From Paraburkholderia sp. UYCP14C (GTDB lineage: Bacteria; Pseudomonadota; Gammaproteobacteria; Burkholderiales; Burkholderiaceae): DNA of 36,072 bases. Under the pieces are notes generated by a model, which was not told where the DNA came from, searched no databases, and saw only the letters and a program-made list of their open reading frames with translations. This document shows positions 24,661 through 32,333 of this stretch, one piece after another. Numbering within the stretch: the first letter of the stretch is position 1; the number at the start of each line of letters is the position of its first letter. The position numbers were made by a program, and so were the translations under genes. The stretch lies in NCBI RefSeq assembly GCF_004197395.1, contig NZ_SELS01000071.1, forward strand, positions 1 to 36,072, in the 5' to 3' direction.

Positions 24661-25374
24661 TCAGGCTAGGGCATAAAGAACTCCAACCCGCGGGTAGTCG
24701 TTCAGGTCTTCCTTTGCCCGCGCGAGAAGATAGAAATAAGGATTGCCGCCGATTGCCTCGGCGATAGCGTTGCCGACAGCCAGTGGAACGTACCGGTGGC
24801 CGCCGAAAAACCCGGGCTCCCTTCCCCACGATATGCCACCCAGTATCTCCCTCGATTTTCCGCCACGCACCATCGCTATCGAGCTAGGCATCGTGGGCTC
24901 GATAATTTCACCCGTCTCCAGGGTGAGCCATGCGTGAAAATTGACGCCCACGCGCTCTTCACGTGCGAGTTCGACCGGATCGATGCCGCTCTCACTCCAG
25001 CGGCGGATATCTTCCCATGTCGGGCTATAGATAACAGTCTCGGAGGTCCACAGCTGCCCGATCGTCAGGCGGACCGGAACACCGAGCGAGCGCTCAAGAA
25101 ATGGTCGCAGATAATGGCACCACTTGAGACACTGGCCCGCTGATGAACCCAGATCGTCAATCCCGGCCGCACTGAACGCTTCACGAACCGACGCTTCGTC
25201 CGAACCAAGAACGTCTCTATCCAGCCATTTCGCCGCAGGTTCTTTGAATCCACAACGGTTCGTGAATTCGATCGCCTCTGTAAAGCGCTTTTTGTAATCA
25301 CCAATCTCATCCACACCCCGTGGCAAAGCAGGGGGACGATAAGTCAATGACAGTAACTTGTTGAATATCGACAT
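24661..25374 (-). CDS. Possible transglutaminase-like cysteine peptidase (237 aa)
   Basis: The central region shows a C...H...D/E arrangement of papain/transglutaminase-like folds: GQCLKWCHYLRPFLERSLG (C82 or C86) on a helix, then VNFHAWLTL (H147) on a strand, then GEIIEPT with E159 where the family usually has Asp. Intervening strands (VPVRLTIGQLW, ETVIYSP) fit. There is no signal peptide or membrane segment, so it should be cytosolic. It may be a protease or deamidase effector, or an activator, of the adjacent DUF4062/SLATT pair; this is inferred from position only. Start ATG 25374; a GTG at 25398 extends the frame by eight codons, and neither has a strong ribosome site. A catalytic role is uncertain. 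Confidence 0.5.
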   Translation of the reverse strand: MSIFNKLLSLTYRPPALPRGVDEIGDYKKRFTEAIEFTNRCGFKEPAAKWLDRDVLGSDEASVREAFSAAGIDDLGSSAGQCLKWCHYLRPFLERSLGVPVRLTIGQLWTSETVIYSPTWEDIRRWSESGIDPVELAREERVGVNFHAWLTLETGEIIEPTMPSSIAMVRGGKSREILGGISWGREPGFFGGHRYVPLAVGNAIAEAIGGNPYFYLLARAKEDLNDYPRVGVLYALA

Positions 25375-26134
25375 CTCTGGCGTCCGCGTGATAATCACCT
25401 ACGGGATAACGGCTGGACTACCCGAAACTTTAATATTTTACTGAAGACTCGAACCGGCGGGAGGCAATCCAGACGGCATATTGAAAGCTTGAAACACCAT
25501 AAGACCAGGCGCGCGCGCGACTGCCATGATTCATTTTATGAGCTGAGCATTGGCCATTGAATTTCCGCTCAGCTGGCGTGAAACTTGGGCGCAACTCCAG
25601 CGCACGTGTCGCTGACGGCGACGCGCATCTTGTTACACTCGCGGGCCGGTCCAACGCTGATCTCGCCGCCGTCGGGCATATGCCGGATTGCGTTATCGAG
25701 CAGACGGTCAGCAGACTTGATCATGCGATGGTCGGCGCAGACGGCCGACAACCATGGCGGGATGTGGGCCTGAAAACGGATCGTTCGACCTGCGTCCTGC
25801 CGGTGCGATGGACCATCGATCGATCGCGGTGCTGACCACCTTGCGACCGTGCACGCTACACGGATCGTCGCCTAGAATCGGCAAGGGTTCGCCGGCCAGA
25901 AACTTCACGCTGATGGCAGGTTGACTTGCATGCGGCTGTTATCCCAAGCGGCGCATCGTTGCATGATGCACCCTGTTCGCGTCGAGGAGGTAGACCTCGA
26001 CGCGGGGATGGACCGCGGTCATTGATCCACGCGGTGTACGCAATGCCGCCGGTTTGGGGCCGTCATACCCGATCAGCTGTCCCGAGTTGCGTCGACCCGC
26101 TGGCGCCACTGCTGTCGCCGTTTGGTGACTCCGA
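25375..26134. other. Degraded stretch between the peptidase-like and TIR genes
   Basis: No intact gene is supported in these 760 bases. The minus strand holds a histidine-kinase ATPase-domain remnant at 25569-25751, listed separately. Another minus-strand segment at 25708-25908 has PLPILGDDPCSVHGRKVV, weakly reminiscent of LysR effector-binding domains, without an intact neighbourhood. The 25909-26134 part shows nothing recognisable. Confidence 0.45.
25569..25751 (-). pseudogene. Histidine kinase HATPase-domain remnant
   Basis: The frame reads LLDNAIRHMPDGGEISV and then VAVSDTCAGVAPK, matching the N-box and G1-box of sensor kinases (NAxxHxPxGGxIxV, then VxDTGxGI). Only about 60 codons remain, with a Cys in place of the first G1-box Gly and no dimerisation domain, G2 box or C-terminus. 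It is a leftover of an unrelated two-component gene. Confidence 0.5.
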
Positions 26135-26632
26135 CTATTGCCCCAGTTTGGAGCGCAATGATCGATAGAATCGACGGGTGCTGCTTCGCCCGACGCTAGC
26201 GGTTGCCGTGTTAAACGATTCGTTGCTAACGCCGTCGAGTAGCATTGTTTCACGCGACATCTCCGAGACCGTCTGCGCGTATTTCGTTAGATCACTCTGG
26301 CTCTTCAAATAAGGCCATTTCATTAAATATTCTGGCAGGTCGACGTTTGTTCCAAAAGTCGCGAGCGGGAAATCCTTTTCCGTCGCCACCCCGATTTCCC
26401 AAGGTACCCACCACGATGATTTTGTCGCCTCCGAAACAATCGCCAGAAGGTGCGAGCACTTGCTCAACTCATTTCGTAAGTGATCGGCAATCTCCTCTCC
26501 CCGTGTCAGATGTGGATCTATGACATCGAGATAGCAGTCAATATCGTGCTCACCCTTCATATAGTTTTGAACCCGCAGGGCAGCGGAAGAATCTTGTTTC
26601 TGGTGGGAAATAAATATTTTCACTGTAGCCAT
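26135..26632 (-). CDS. Small stand-alone TIR-domain protein (165 aa)
   Basis: The whole protein is a TIR domain with a short tail. VKIFISHQKQDS (4-15) is strand A with the SH..D motif, DIDCYLDVIDPHL (30-42) the second strand and BB-loop region, HLLAIVSEATKSSWWVPWE (61-79) strand D and the W-x-x-x-E element, with E79 the probable catalytic Glu for NAD+ cleavage. The tail (about 135-165) is Ser and Arg rich. It has no cNMP-binding, TPR or STAND sensor domain, so it may depend on a partner or on oligomerisation. Neighbouring DNA on both sides is degraded, so it may be the surviving gene of a larger system. No ribosome site stands out before the ATG at 26632. Confidence 0.7.
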   Translation of the reverse strand: MATVKIFISHQKQDSSAALRVQNYMKGEHDIDCYLDVIDPHLTRGEEIADHLRNELSKCSHLLAIVSEATKSSWWVPWEIGVATEKDFPLATFGTNVDLPEYLMKWPYLKSQSDLTKYAQTVSEMSRETMLLDGVSNESFNTATASVGRSSTRRFYRSLRSKLGQ

Positions 26633-27260
26633 GGTTTTCGTTAAGATTTTTGTCCAATCGGATCTGGATGGTTTTATTTTCAGATGCTGTCATCCTGACA
26701 TGAGTGTATCTGATCTCTTGATTCGTGCGGGAACCTTCTCCTTGAGCCTGTTTCACACGCCTCTTATCCGACATGTCGAGATTCAGGAGGCAACCTGCAG
26801 CATGACGTGTTGAGAAGCGTCGGGCGAGTCACGCATATGTCCGTAGTGACTGCGTCGAACTCTTGAACACGCCCACTTGCCCTTGCTCAGAACCAGCCGG
26901 CGAAGTGGTCGAATTGCTGGCACTGTTGCCCTCGGGCGGCGATCAGGGCGGCGGGCGTTGTGCCGTTGTGCCTTCGGGCTCTACTCTCCCCATGCATATC
27001 TGGCCGACCAATTGCCAGCGGACGTTTTCCCAAGCGACGCGGTGCGCGTTCTCAATCTCGCCTTTCAGGAATTTCACGCGAATACCGACACAGCCTGGTA
27101 ATGACTCGGCCGAACCATAACTGCGTCGAGCGCATTCCATCCGCCTTGGCGTGAAACACGCGGCGGCGAAATTCCCGATTCTGCCTGGTGGTCAGGACTC
27201 TTCAGTGCGACGTGAAGGCACGGCTGCCAGCGCTGGTACCCGCATGATTCTGCACCCTCG
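26633..27260. other. Intergenic stretch with no recognised gene
   Basis: These 628 bases hold only short overlapping frames on both strands, none with a recognisable domain, plausible start site or family-like composition. The part next to the TIR gene (26633-26720) is AT-richer than the rest and could carry its promoter, but no clear -35/-10 pair is visible. The rest is probably decayed DNA. Confidence 0.5.
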
Positions 27261-27512
27261 TTACCCCATGTTTGTCATAACATCGACGACGAGAGCATTG
27301 ATGTGACCCGTGGCTCTCTTCAAGGCGTTGCTCATATTGACCAAGTTTTGCTCGTTGACAGCCTCGCGCGCGGTAGCGAGTTCGCTGACCGCATCCGCCA
27401 GCATCTGACGGCGAATCTTCGTGAGAGCCCCACTGGAGTCAAATTCAAGGTTGGCTCGCGCTACTGTCTGCCGAATCGATGTATCCAACTCAGCCCGGTC
27501 CTCAAGCTTCAA
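27261..27512 (-). CDS. Small helical protein behind the STAND NTPase (83 aa or longer)
   Basis: The product is two or three amphipathic helices (LADAVSELATAREAVNEQNL, then MSNALKRATGHINALVVDVM) with no known motif. It begins 55 bp after the STAND gene's stop. The first usable start is a TTG at 27512, too close to its GGAG for good spacing. The same frame runs upstream as ADDLLTTFNRIFGDLKLED to a TGA, while an ATG just upstream (MTDSRRPSNH...) is in another frame. Loss of one base near 27550 would join them as MTIADDLLTTF, so a frameshift near the start, or a non-standard start, is possible. It may be a subunit or regulator of the STAND protein; unproven. Confidence 0.45.
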   Translation of the reverse strand: MKLEDRAELDTSIRQTVARANLEFDSSGALTKIRRQMLADAVSELATAREAVNEQNLVNMSNALKRATGHINALVVDVMTNMG

Positions 27513-27567
27513 ATCTCCGAAGATCCTGTTGAAGGTGGTTAGAAGGTCGTCTGCTATCTGTCATGTT

Positions 27568-30500
27568 CTATTCGACGAAGAAACGGCCAAGGAATTTTCG
27601 AACGGCGCGGACCGTCCGAACGTCGCCCATATCGTCCAGTAGTTCGCGTGGAGCGAGCGCATCAGGCGATGGCGCTTTGCTTAACGCGCCGACGACGCTT
27701 GCCGGAATCAGGCGCTCAAGTGATGACGCGATTTCCCTTCCCTTCGTACTTGCTCCAATCCATGCAGGCACAAGTAATGCCCGCTTCTGAATGTTAGCCG
27801 CAATTCCTCTCCCAAGAGAAATCAAGTCGTGGTCGGGACTCGCGATCCCGGCAAGCAACGAAAGTCTAGCTGCAATCGACGGCGGCGCCTCCGCAATCAT
27901 CCGCGCTGTGATTGGGAGTTCGAGGTTAAAGTCACCAACACTTATTAGCGAAACGAGAGCATTGCAGACGGCTAACGCCATGCCTTGGTTAGTCAAATCT
28001 AGAGCGAGGCGTTTCACTTCGTGCCGCACATCGTGCGTTCCATTTGTGAGCAGACTGTTTAGCAAACCTCTTTGGACATCAGAGTCAGATGTAGTCTTTG
28101 CTATTTCGAGGAGCTTTTCGGCGATATTGATTTGGAGGCGTGGATATGTCCCCAAAGCTCTGGCCGCTTCAACGGCAATCGGATACGAGGAATCTTCTCC
28201 ATATCGATCGTAGTGTGTGCTCCAGTTGTCCGCAGCAAGTTTTACCAAAGCCTCCTCATGTCGTCGGCTTTTACGAACTGCAAGTAGCTTGAGTAGTTGC
28301 TTGCGAACGCGATTCCCGGGGTCTCCAGCAAAAGCCAGCAATTCGTCTGGGAGCTCGTCTGGATAGTGCCGAGCTGCCAGCTCGAGTGCAATTTGTCGCA
28401 CGTCGGCGAAGCGATGTTTCAATGCGTATTCGACAAGAGAATCGATATCCAAACGTCCCGCGAGCTGAATCGCCTTCGTGATGGCCTTGACCTCATCATC
28501 AGTGTTCTCCTTCCCGACGCACAAGGCAGTCTTCAGCAAGGCAGTCACGTTGGCACCGTCGTTCTTCGCCAATACCTCCGCTTGTGCCACGCGTAGGACG
28601 TTGTTGGGCCCGGCGTCGATGCCCTCAAGCATGGCACGAGCTTCGCCATCCAAGGCAGCAGCACTGGTCGGATCCAGAATTGCGCGCACCACCGTTTCGG
28701 TTTTCGTGCTCGCTGCTTCGCAGATTTGGGCAACCGCCGCCGCCCCTTCATCCATCCAAGCGTGCGTGGTAGCGTTTCGTATGTCCAACGCGAGTTCGCA
28801 AATCCGCGAATAGTTTTTTGTCCGTTCTAGACTTTCACTCAGACCCGAAATTCTTTGTGGAGTCAACCGCGTCAGCACGAGCCCAGCTTCTTGCCGGATT
28901 GACGGCTTGCCCGCGCCTTGCTCGATCCTCTTCTCCAGAAAAGGCAGCAAACACGCTGGAAGGTAATCACCAATTGCGTTCCACAAGTCATCTTCTTCAT
29001 CGGTGTCAAACAGTCTTGACGCTAACGCCAACCACTCGTCGTCAGTCGGAAGCGCACCCGCAGCGAGACGAATCGCGCGTGCCCAGAAAAAGTGCAAATG
29101 CTCAGCGTATCTATGCTGGGCGAGCGCCTGCCAGCCCTTGACGCTTCTGACCCGCTCAGCATATGTCTCGAGGAAGCTGCGAGCAGTGTGAGCATCTTCG
29201 CTACGATCATCTAGATAATGCTCGGCCTCTTCTTCGCCAAACTCACCATTAAGCTTACGCAGATAAAAATCGTCCTCGTTGCGTTGGGAGATCTTCGCAT
29301 CGTAGTTCACCGACGCATCGACAACCTGCTCAAAGGCCTCAAGATTTGTGATTGCACCAGCGACTATGACATTAGCGTTTGAATTGAAACCGTCCTGAAC
29401 TATGTCCATCGCCGCATCGATGAAAGCCTCATTAAGCCCATCTGCCAGACGGAGCAAGTTGTCCGCAAAACCTTCTGAATAGAAGCCGTTTACGCGCGGA
29501 AGCTTGCGACGGACGAAACCCATGCAAATGGGCCTTGTGGCTGGGTCGGCGACCAGCAGCGCGAATTCGGACTCGTCTAGTGCACGCGGTATCCAGTCGT
29601 CCATAAAATATCGCCGCGCGTCGGATTTATCATTGAGCCAATTCGCCAGCAGGGTGACCGGAGACTGAGGAGAACCAGTAACCGCCGCCAGATCCAGATC
29701 ATCGTCAAAGTCGAGGCCTACAGCCGTCAGGCGGTCCCGGAGCCATACATCAATCGCGCTTTGGCTATCAGGATCGATTTCCAGACGAAAATCGTCGAGC
29801 TGCCGTGCAGCTCGAAGCACATTCGCCGCGCCTTCGGCGTCATAAGGGGTCAAGGCTTGAACGACCAGTCTCAGCGTTTTCGCCGCTAAACGCTTTTGAC
29901 CAAGAACGACGTTGCGCAGGCCCAAGTCCACTCGCGGATGACGAAGGGCAAAAACGTCGTTGCGCTCGCGAAGGTAATGACCTGCTACAAGCAGCTCAAT
30001 CAGCTTGAATAGTCCGTCCTCGAGCGAGTCATCGCGCTCGAATAACGCATCCTCAAGATCTCGCAGTTGCTTGCGGCTCTGGTGCGCCTTGAACTTAAAC
30101 GCAGCCCAGAGAACTATCGCCCATCTATGGCTTTCGGAGTCGTCGATCTTCCTGCCCAGCGAAACTTCAATCGACTCCTCTTCTGCCTGTTTGAGGCATC
30201 GACTGACAAACGAGCGATCGCTTTCTTTCGCTGCTGGACCCTCCGCAACCGCATCGAAGTACAGTTGCATGAACAGGGGCGTGGTGAGCTCGTCAACAGC
30301 CTCCTTTCGATACGGGAGAATCCGCTCCTGAATATGTCGAGGCAGTTTGTTGGCAAATCGCTCGAACAGCTCGATTCTCTTCGCCGGGCTGTAGCTCGCC
30401 TCATCGAGAGTGATGAACCACTTTTTTTGAGGTTGCGCCTTGCTCTCGACCATCATGTCGGCTCGGGTCGTAATGACAATTTTGCGATCGACGCTTGCGC

Positions 30501-31533
30501 TCCGGAGTACTTCGATGATCCCATGTCGCCATGCCTTCGCTTTCGGCTCCGGTTCGAATCGTCCCCAAGGATCCTCTACCTCGAAGACAACCGGGAGCGC
30601 GCCTTGGTACCCCGTTACCTTCTCCGGTCCGCCGTCCACATATTCGACGTTAAGGCCGGGCAACTGGTCCCGCAAGTCGGCAACCAGTGCTTTCCCCGCA
30701 CTAGTCTTTCCGCTCCCTGATGGCCCTGCGATGATGACGGCATGTCTTTCGGCGAGCGCATTTTTGAGATCTGCCCAGTTGCTCGGTTGAACGAAGTCTT
30801 CAAGATCCGGTGATCGGCCGACGTAGCCCTTGTATTTAATGACTATTCGTATTGCGTCTTCGCGTGAAAAAACACCACCTGCCTCGCCGCGCATCCTGCC
30901 TAGCACAGTTCGGCGGAACTCTTCACGGCAATCGTGAATGAGCCCCGACGGTATATGGCATACGCCGCGCAACAGCGCCTCGGTGCGGAAGCGGAGCCGC
31001 TCAGTATCAAGAGAGTGCAGGATGGAAAATCTTCCGTCAGCGTCAGCTGAAAGCACATTTACCAGTGTCGGAGGTAACTGCCCGGCAGCCGGCCACTGGA
31101 GCAGACTATCACTCCCGATTCGAATGAGACGGCCCTCAATGGCTGCATTCGTCACCATGACATATCGGATATTTGCGTCACTGAGCCGGTCTTTCACTTT
31201 CTCGCGTCGAACGCCTGCGTCAACCAGGTTGGATATGTCGGTAAGCTTCCACGGCCCAGTGGACCGAGTTTTGCACTGGATAACGAGACGGTATGAAGCA
31301 ACATCTGCGACTTCCGTTACGGTGGGTGCGTCGCCCTCGATGTCCGATTCCAGGTCTTCCTCGCTTACCGGCTCGATTTCCAGACACGCTGTCGCATTTC
31401 GGTCAAGCATCAGCACCAAGGCAGCCCATACTGAGACGTCCCGCTGGTAAAGGTAGCCCAGCAATGAAGTGGTCCCGCTGGAGGGTTCGTAGTCTTTGTC
31501 AGTCATAGCGAGGAAAATGCAGCCAGATAGCAA
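27568..31533 (-). CDS. Avs-like STAND NTPase with N-terminal nuclease domain (1321 aa)
   Basis: Residues about 20-130 look like a PD-(D/E)xK nuclease of the DUF4297/Mrr type: LLGYLYQRDVSVWAALVLML, LEIEPVSEEDLE and VIQCKTRS (E52 or E54, K88). The NTPase follows: Walker A AGPSGSGKTSAGKAL (269-283), VVFEVEDPWGRFE (EDPWG 320-324) and KIVITTRADMM, the pattern of nSTAND3 ATPases. The remaining about 900 residues are helical repeats (HEAT/TPR-like), for example RFADVRQIALELAARHYPDE and RKQLLKLLAVRKSRRHEEAL. Avs proteins of this architecture recognise phage terminase or portal and then cut DNA. I cannot assign a subtype or target. Start: TTG 31533 has GGAGGG four bases upstream; the ATG at 31506 has none. 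Confidence 0.8.
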   Translation of the reverse strand: MLSGCIFLAMTDKDYEPSSGTTSLLGYLYQRDVSVWAALVLMLDRNATACLEIEPVSEEDLESDIEGDAPTVTEVADVASYRLVIQCKTRSTGPWKLTDISNLVDAGVRREKVKDRLSDANIRYVMVTNAAIEGRLIRIGSDSLLQWPAAGQLPPTLVNVLSADADGRFSILHSLDTERLRFRTEALLRGVCHIPSGLIHDCREEFRRTVLGRMRGEAGGVFSREDAIRIVIKYKGYVGRSPDLEDFVQPSNWADLKNALAERHAVIIAGPSGSGKTSAGKALVADLRDQLPGLNVEYVDGGPEKVTGYQGALPVVFEVEDPWGRFEPEPKAKAWRHGIIEVLRSASVDRKIVITTRADMMVESKAQPQKKWFITLDEASYSPAKRIELFERFANKLPRHIQERILPYRKEAVDELTTPLFMQLYFDAVAEGPAAKESDRSFVSRCLKQAEEESIEVSLGRKIDDSESHRWAIVLWAAFKFKAHQSRKQLRDLEDALFERDDSLEDGLFKLIELLVAGHYLRERNDVFALRHPRVDLGLRNVVLGQKRLAAKTLRLVVQALTPYDAEGAANVLRAARQLDDFRLEIDPDSQSAIDVWLRDRLTAVGLDFDDDLDLAAVTGSPQSPVTLLANWLNDKSDARRYFMDDWIPRALDESEFALLVADPATRPICMGFVRRKLPRVNGFYSEGFADNLLRLADGLNEAFIDAAMDIVQDGFNSNANVIVAGAITNLEAFEQVVDASVNYDAKISQRNEDDFYLRKLNGEFGEEEAEHYLDDRSEDAHTARSFLETYAERVRSVKGWQALAQHRYAEHLHFFWARAIRLAAGALPTDDEWLALASRLFDTDEEDDLWNAIGDYLPACLLPFLEKRIEQGAGKPSIRQEAGLVLTRLTPQRISGLSESLERTKNYSRICELALDIRNATTHAWMDEGAAAVAQICEAASTKTETVVRAILDPTSAAALDGEARAMLEGIDAGPNNVLRVAQAEVLAKNDGANVTALLKTALCVGKENTDDEVKAITKAIQLAGRLDIDSLVEYALKHRFADVRQIALELAARHYPDELPDELLAFAGDPGNRVRKQLLKLLAVRKSRRHEEALVKLAADNWSTHYDRYGEDSSYPIAVEAARALGTYPRLQINIAEKLLEIAKTTSDSDVQRGLLNSLLTNGTHDVRHEVKRLALDLTNQGMALAVCNALVSLISVGDFNLELPITARMIAEAPPSIAARLSLLAGIASPDHDLISLGRGIAANIQKRALLVPAWIGASTKGREIASSLERLIPASVVGALSKAPSPDALAPRELLDDMGDVRTVRAVRKFLGRFFVE

Positions 31534-31537
31534 TATT

Positions 31538-31543
31538 CCCTCC
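31538..31543 (-). promoter_or_regulatory. Shine-Dalgarno supporting a TTG start of the STAND gene
   Basis: GGAGGG on the minus strand is followed by AATA and TTG (31533). The in-frame ATG nine codons further on has no such site, so the TTG is the better start. Confidence 0.45.
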
Positions 31544-31592
31544 GGTTCCGAACTGTCGTAAAACCTGTTTCAGAACGGGAATCAAAGGTTAA

Positions 31593-31715
31593 TCATCGTC
31601 CGTTCGACACATCAGGCTCAAGGATGACAAGCTGACCAATCCCAATCTCGGCGCTAGCCTCTTGCCGCAGGTTAGGAACGGCATTCAGAAATTGATCAAG
31701 CGTCGCCCGTCTCAT
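31593..31715 (-). CDS. Possible 40-aa small protein overlapping the HEPN-like gene end
   Basis: An ATG at 31715 opens a 40-codon frame (MRRATLDQFLNAVPNLRQ ... LVILEPDVSNGR) ending at 31593. It overlaps the last 20 bases of the HEPN-like gene in another frame, an arrangement typical of coupled genes such as toxin-antitoxin pairs. The composition is protein-like (one helix, one hydrophobic strand), but with so short a frame chance is a real alternative and no family is recognised. Confidence 0.25.
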   Translation of the reverse strand: MRRATLDQFLNAVPNLRQEASAEIGIGQLVILEPDVSNGR

Positions 31716-32187
31716 AAGCCAGCCTGACCTCACCGATGTGATTGACGCAAGCTTCGAGCACCATCATGGAAGCTTGAATCAGCTTCAAATCGCGACTGGC
31801 GTCATCGTGGTCGAAGTACTTTCCGCCGTGAAACAGGTTGTTGCGAACCCGGCGTATGAGCACCACCGCGCACTCGATTTCGGTTCGTCGCCCGGCCGGA
31901 GATGGGATATCTTCGAAACATGCCCGCTCGCCACGCACAATCTGTTTGCGCGGTGGATTGTCGAGCAGATATCTAATTGCGTTGGCTAGCTCGAGATGCT
32001 CCCAAGGATCGAGCGCGACCGCGACCTCGCTGGCGAATTTGTCCCACGCGGGATTCGCGGATTCACCTTCATTGCCAGCAGCAAATCTGGTGGCCTTGAG
32101 GGCAAATTCCGCACGGGCAAATTGTGCCCAAAATGAGATGGCAATCCCACGGGGGATTCTGAGCTCTTCCCACTTTTCATCCAGCAT
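31696..32187 (-). CDS. HEPN-like protein (163 aa) next to Gabija
   Basis: An all-helical protein with RNNLFH at residues 115-120 inside LIRRVRNNLFHGGKYF, the Rx4H motif of HEPN ribonucleases with the common trailing GGK. The preceding helices (about 10-90) complete a HEPN-type bundle. The start at 32187 is supported by AGGAGG five bases upstream. The gene is 146 bp after gajB, same strand. It could be an accessory effector of Gabija, a toxin of a pair with the 40-aa frame overlapping its end, or an independent gene. RNase activity is inferred from one motif. Confidence 0.55.
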   Translation of the reverse strand: MLDEKWEELRIPRGIAISFWAQFARAEFALKATRFAAGNEGESANPAWDKFASEVAVALDPWEHLELANAIRYLLDNPPRKQIVRGERACFEDIPSPAGRRTEIECAVVLIRRVRNNLFHGGKYFDHDDASRDLKLIQASMMVLEACVNHIGEVRLAYETGDA

Positions 32188-32333
32188 TGGAGTCCTCCTG
32201 TTGAGGAAGTTGAGATTCAGATCAAGTTACGCTCCCCAGACACGCTACTGCCACTATGCCGGTGACAAAGGTGCGTCTTGGCGCCCACTCACCAGGCTAG
32301 ACCCGGGGGTCCAGCAACAGCAGAAACCAGTCT

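Noticed and set aside
25708-25908. Minus-strand segment resembling a LysR effector-binding domain
   Set aside because: Only one short pattern (PLPILGDDPC) fits and the sequence around it does not; too weak for a gene call.
26550-26774. 74-codon minus-strand frame overlapping the start of the TIR gene
   Set aside because: It overlaps the TIR coding region in another frame and shows no family features.
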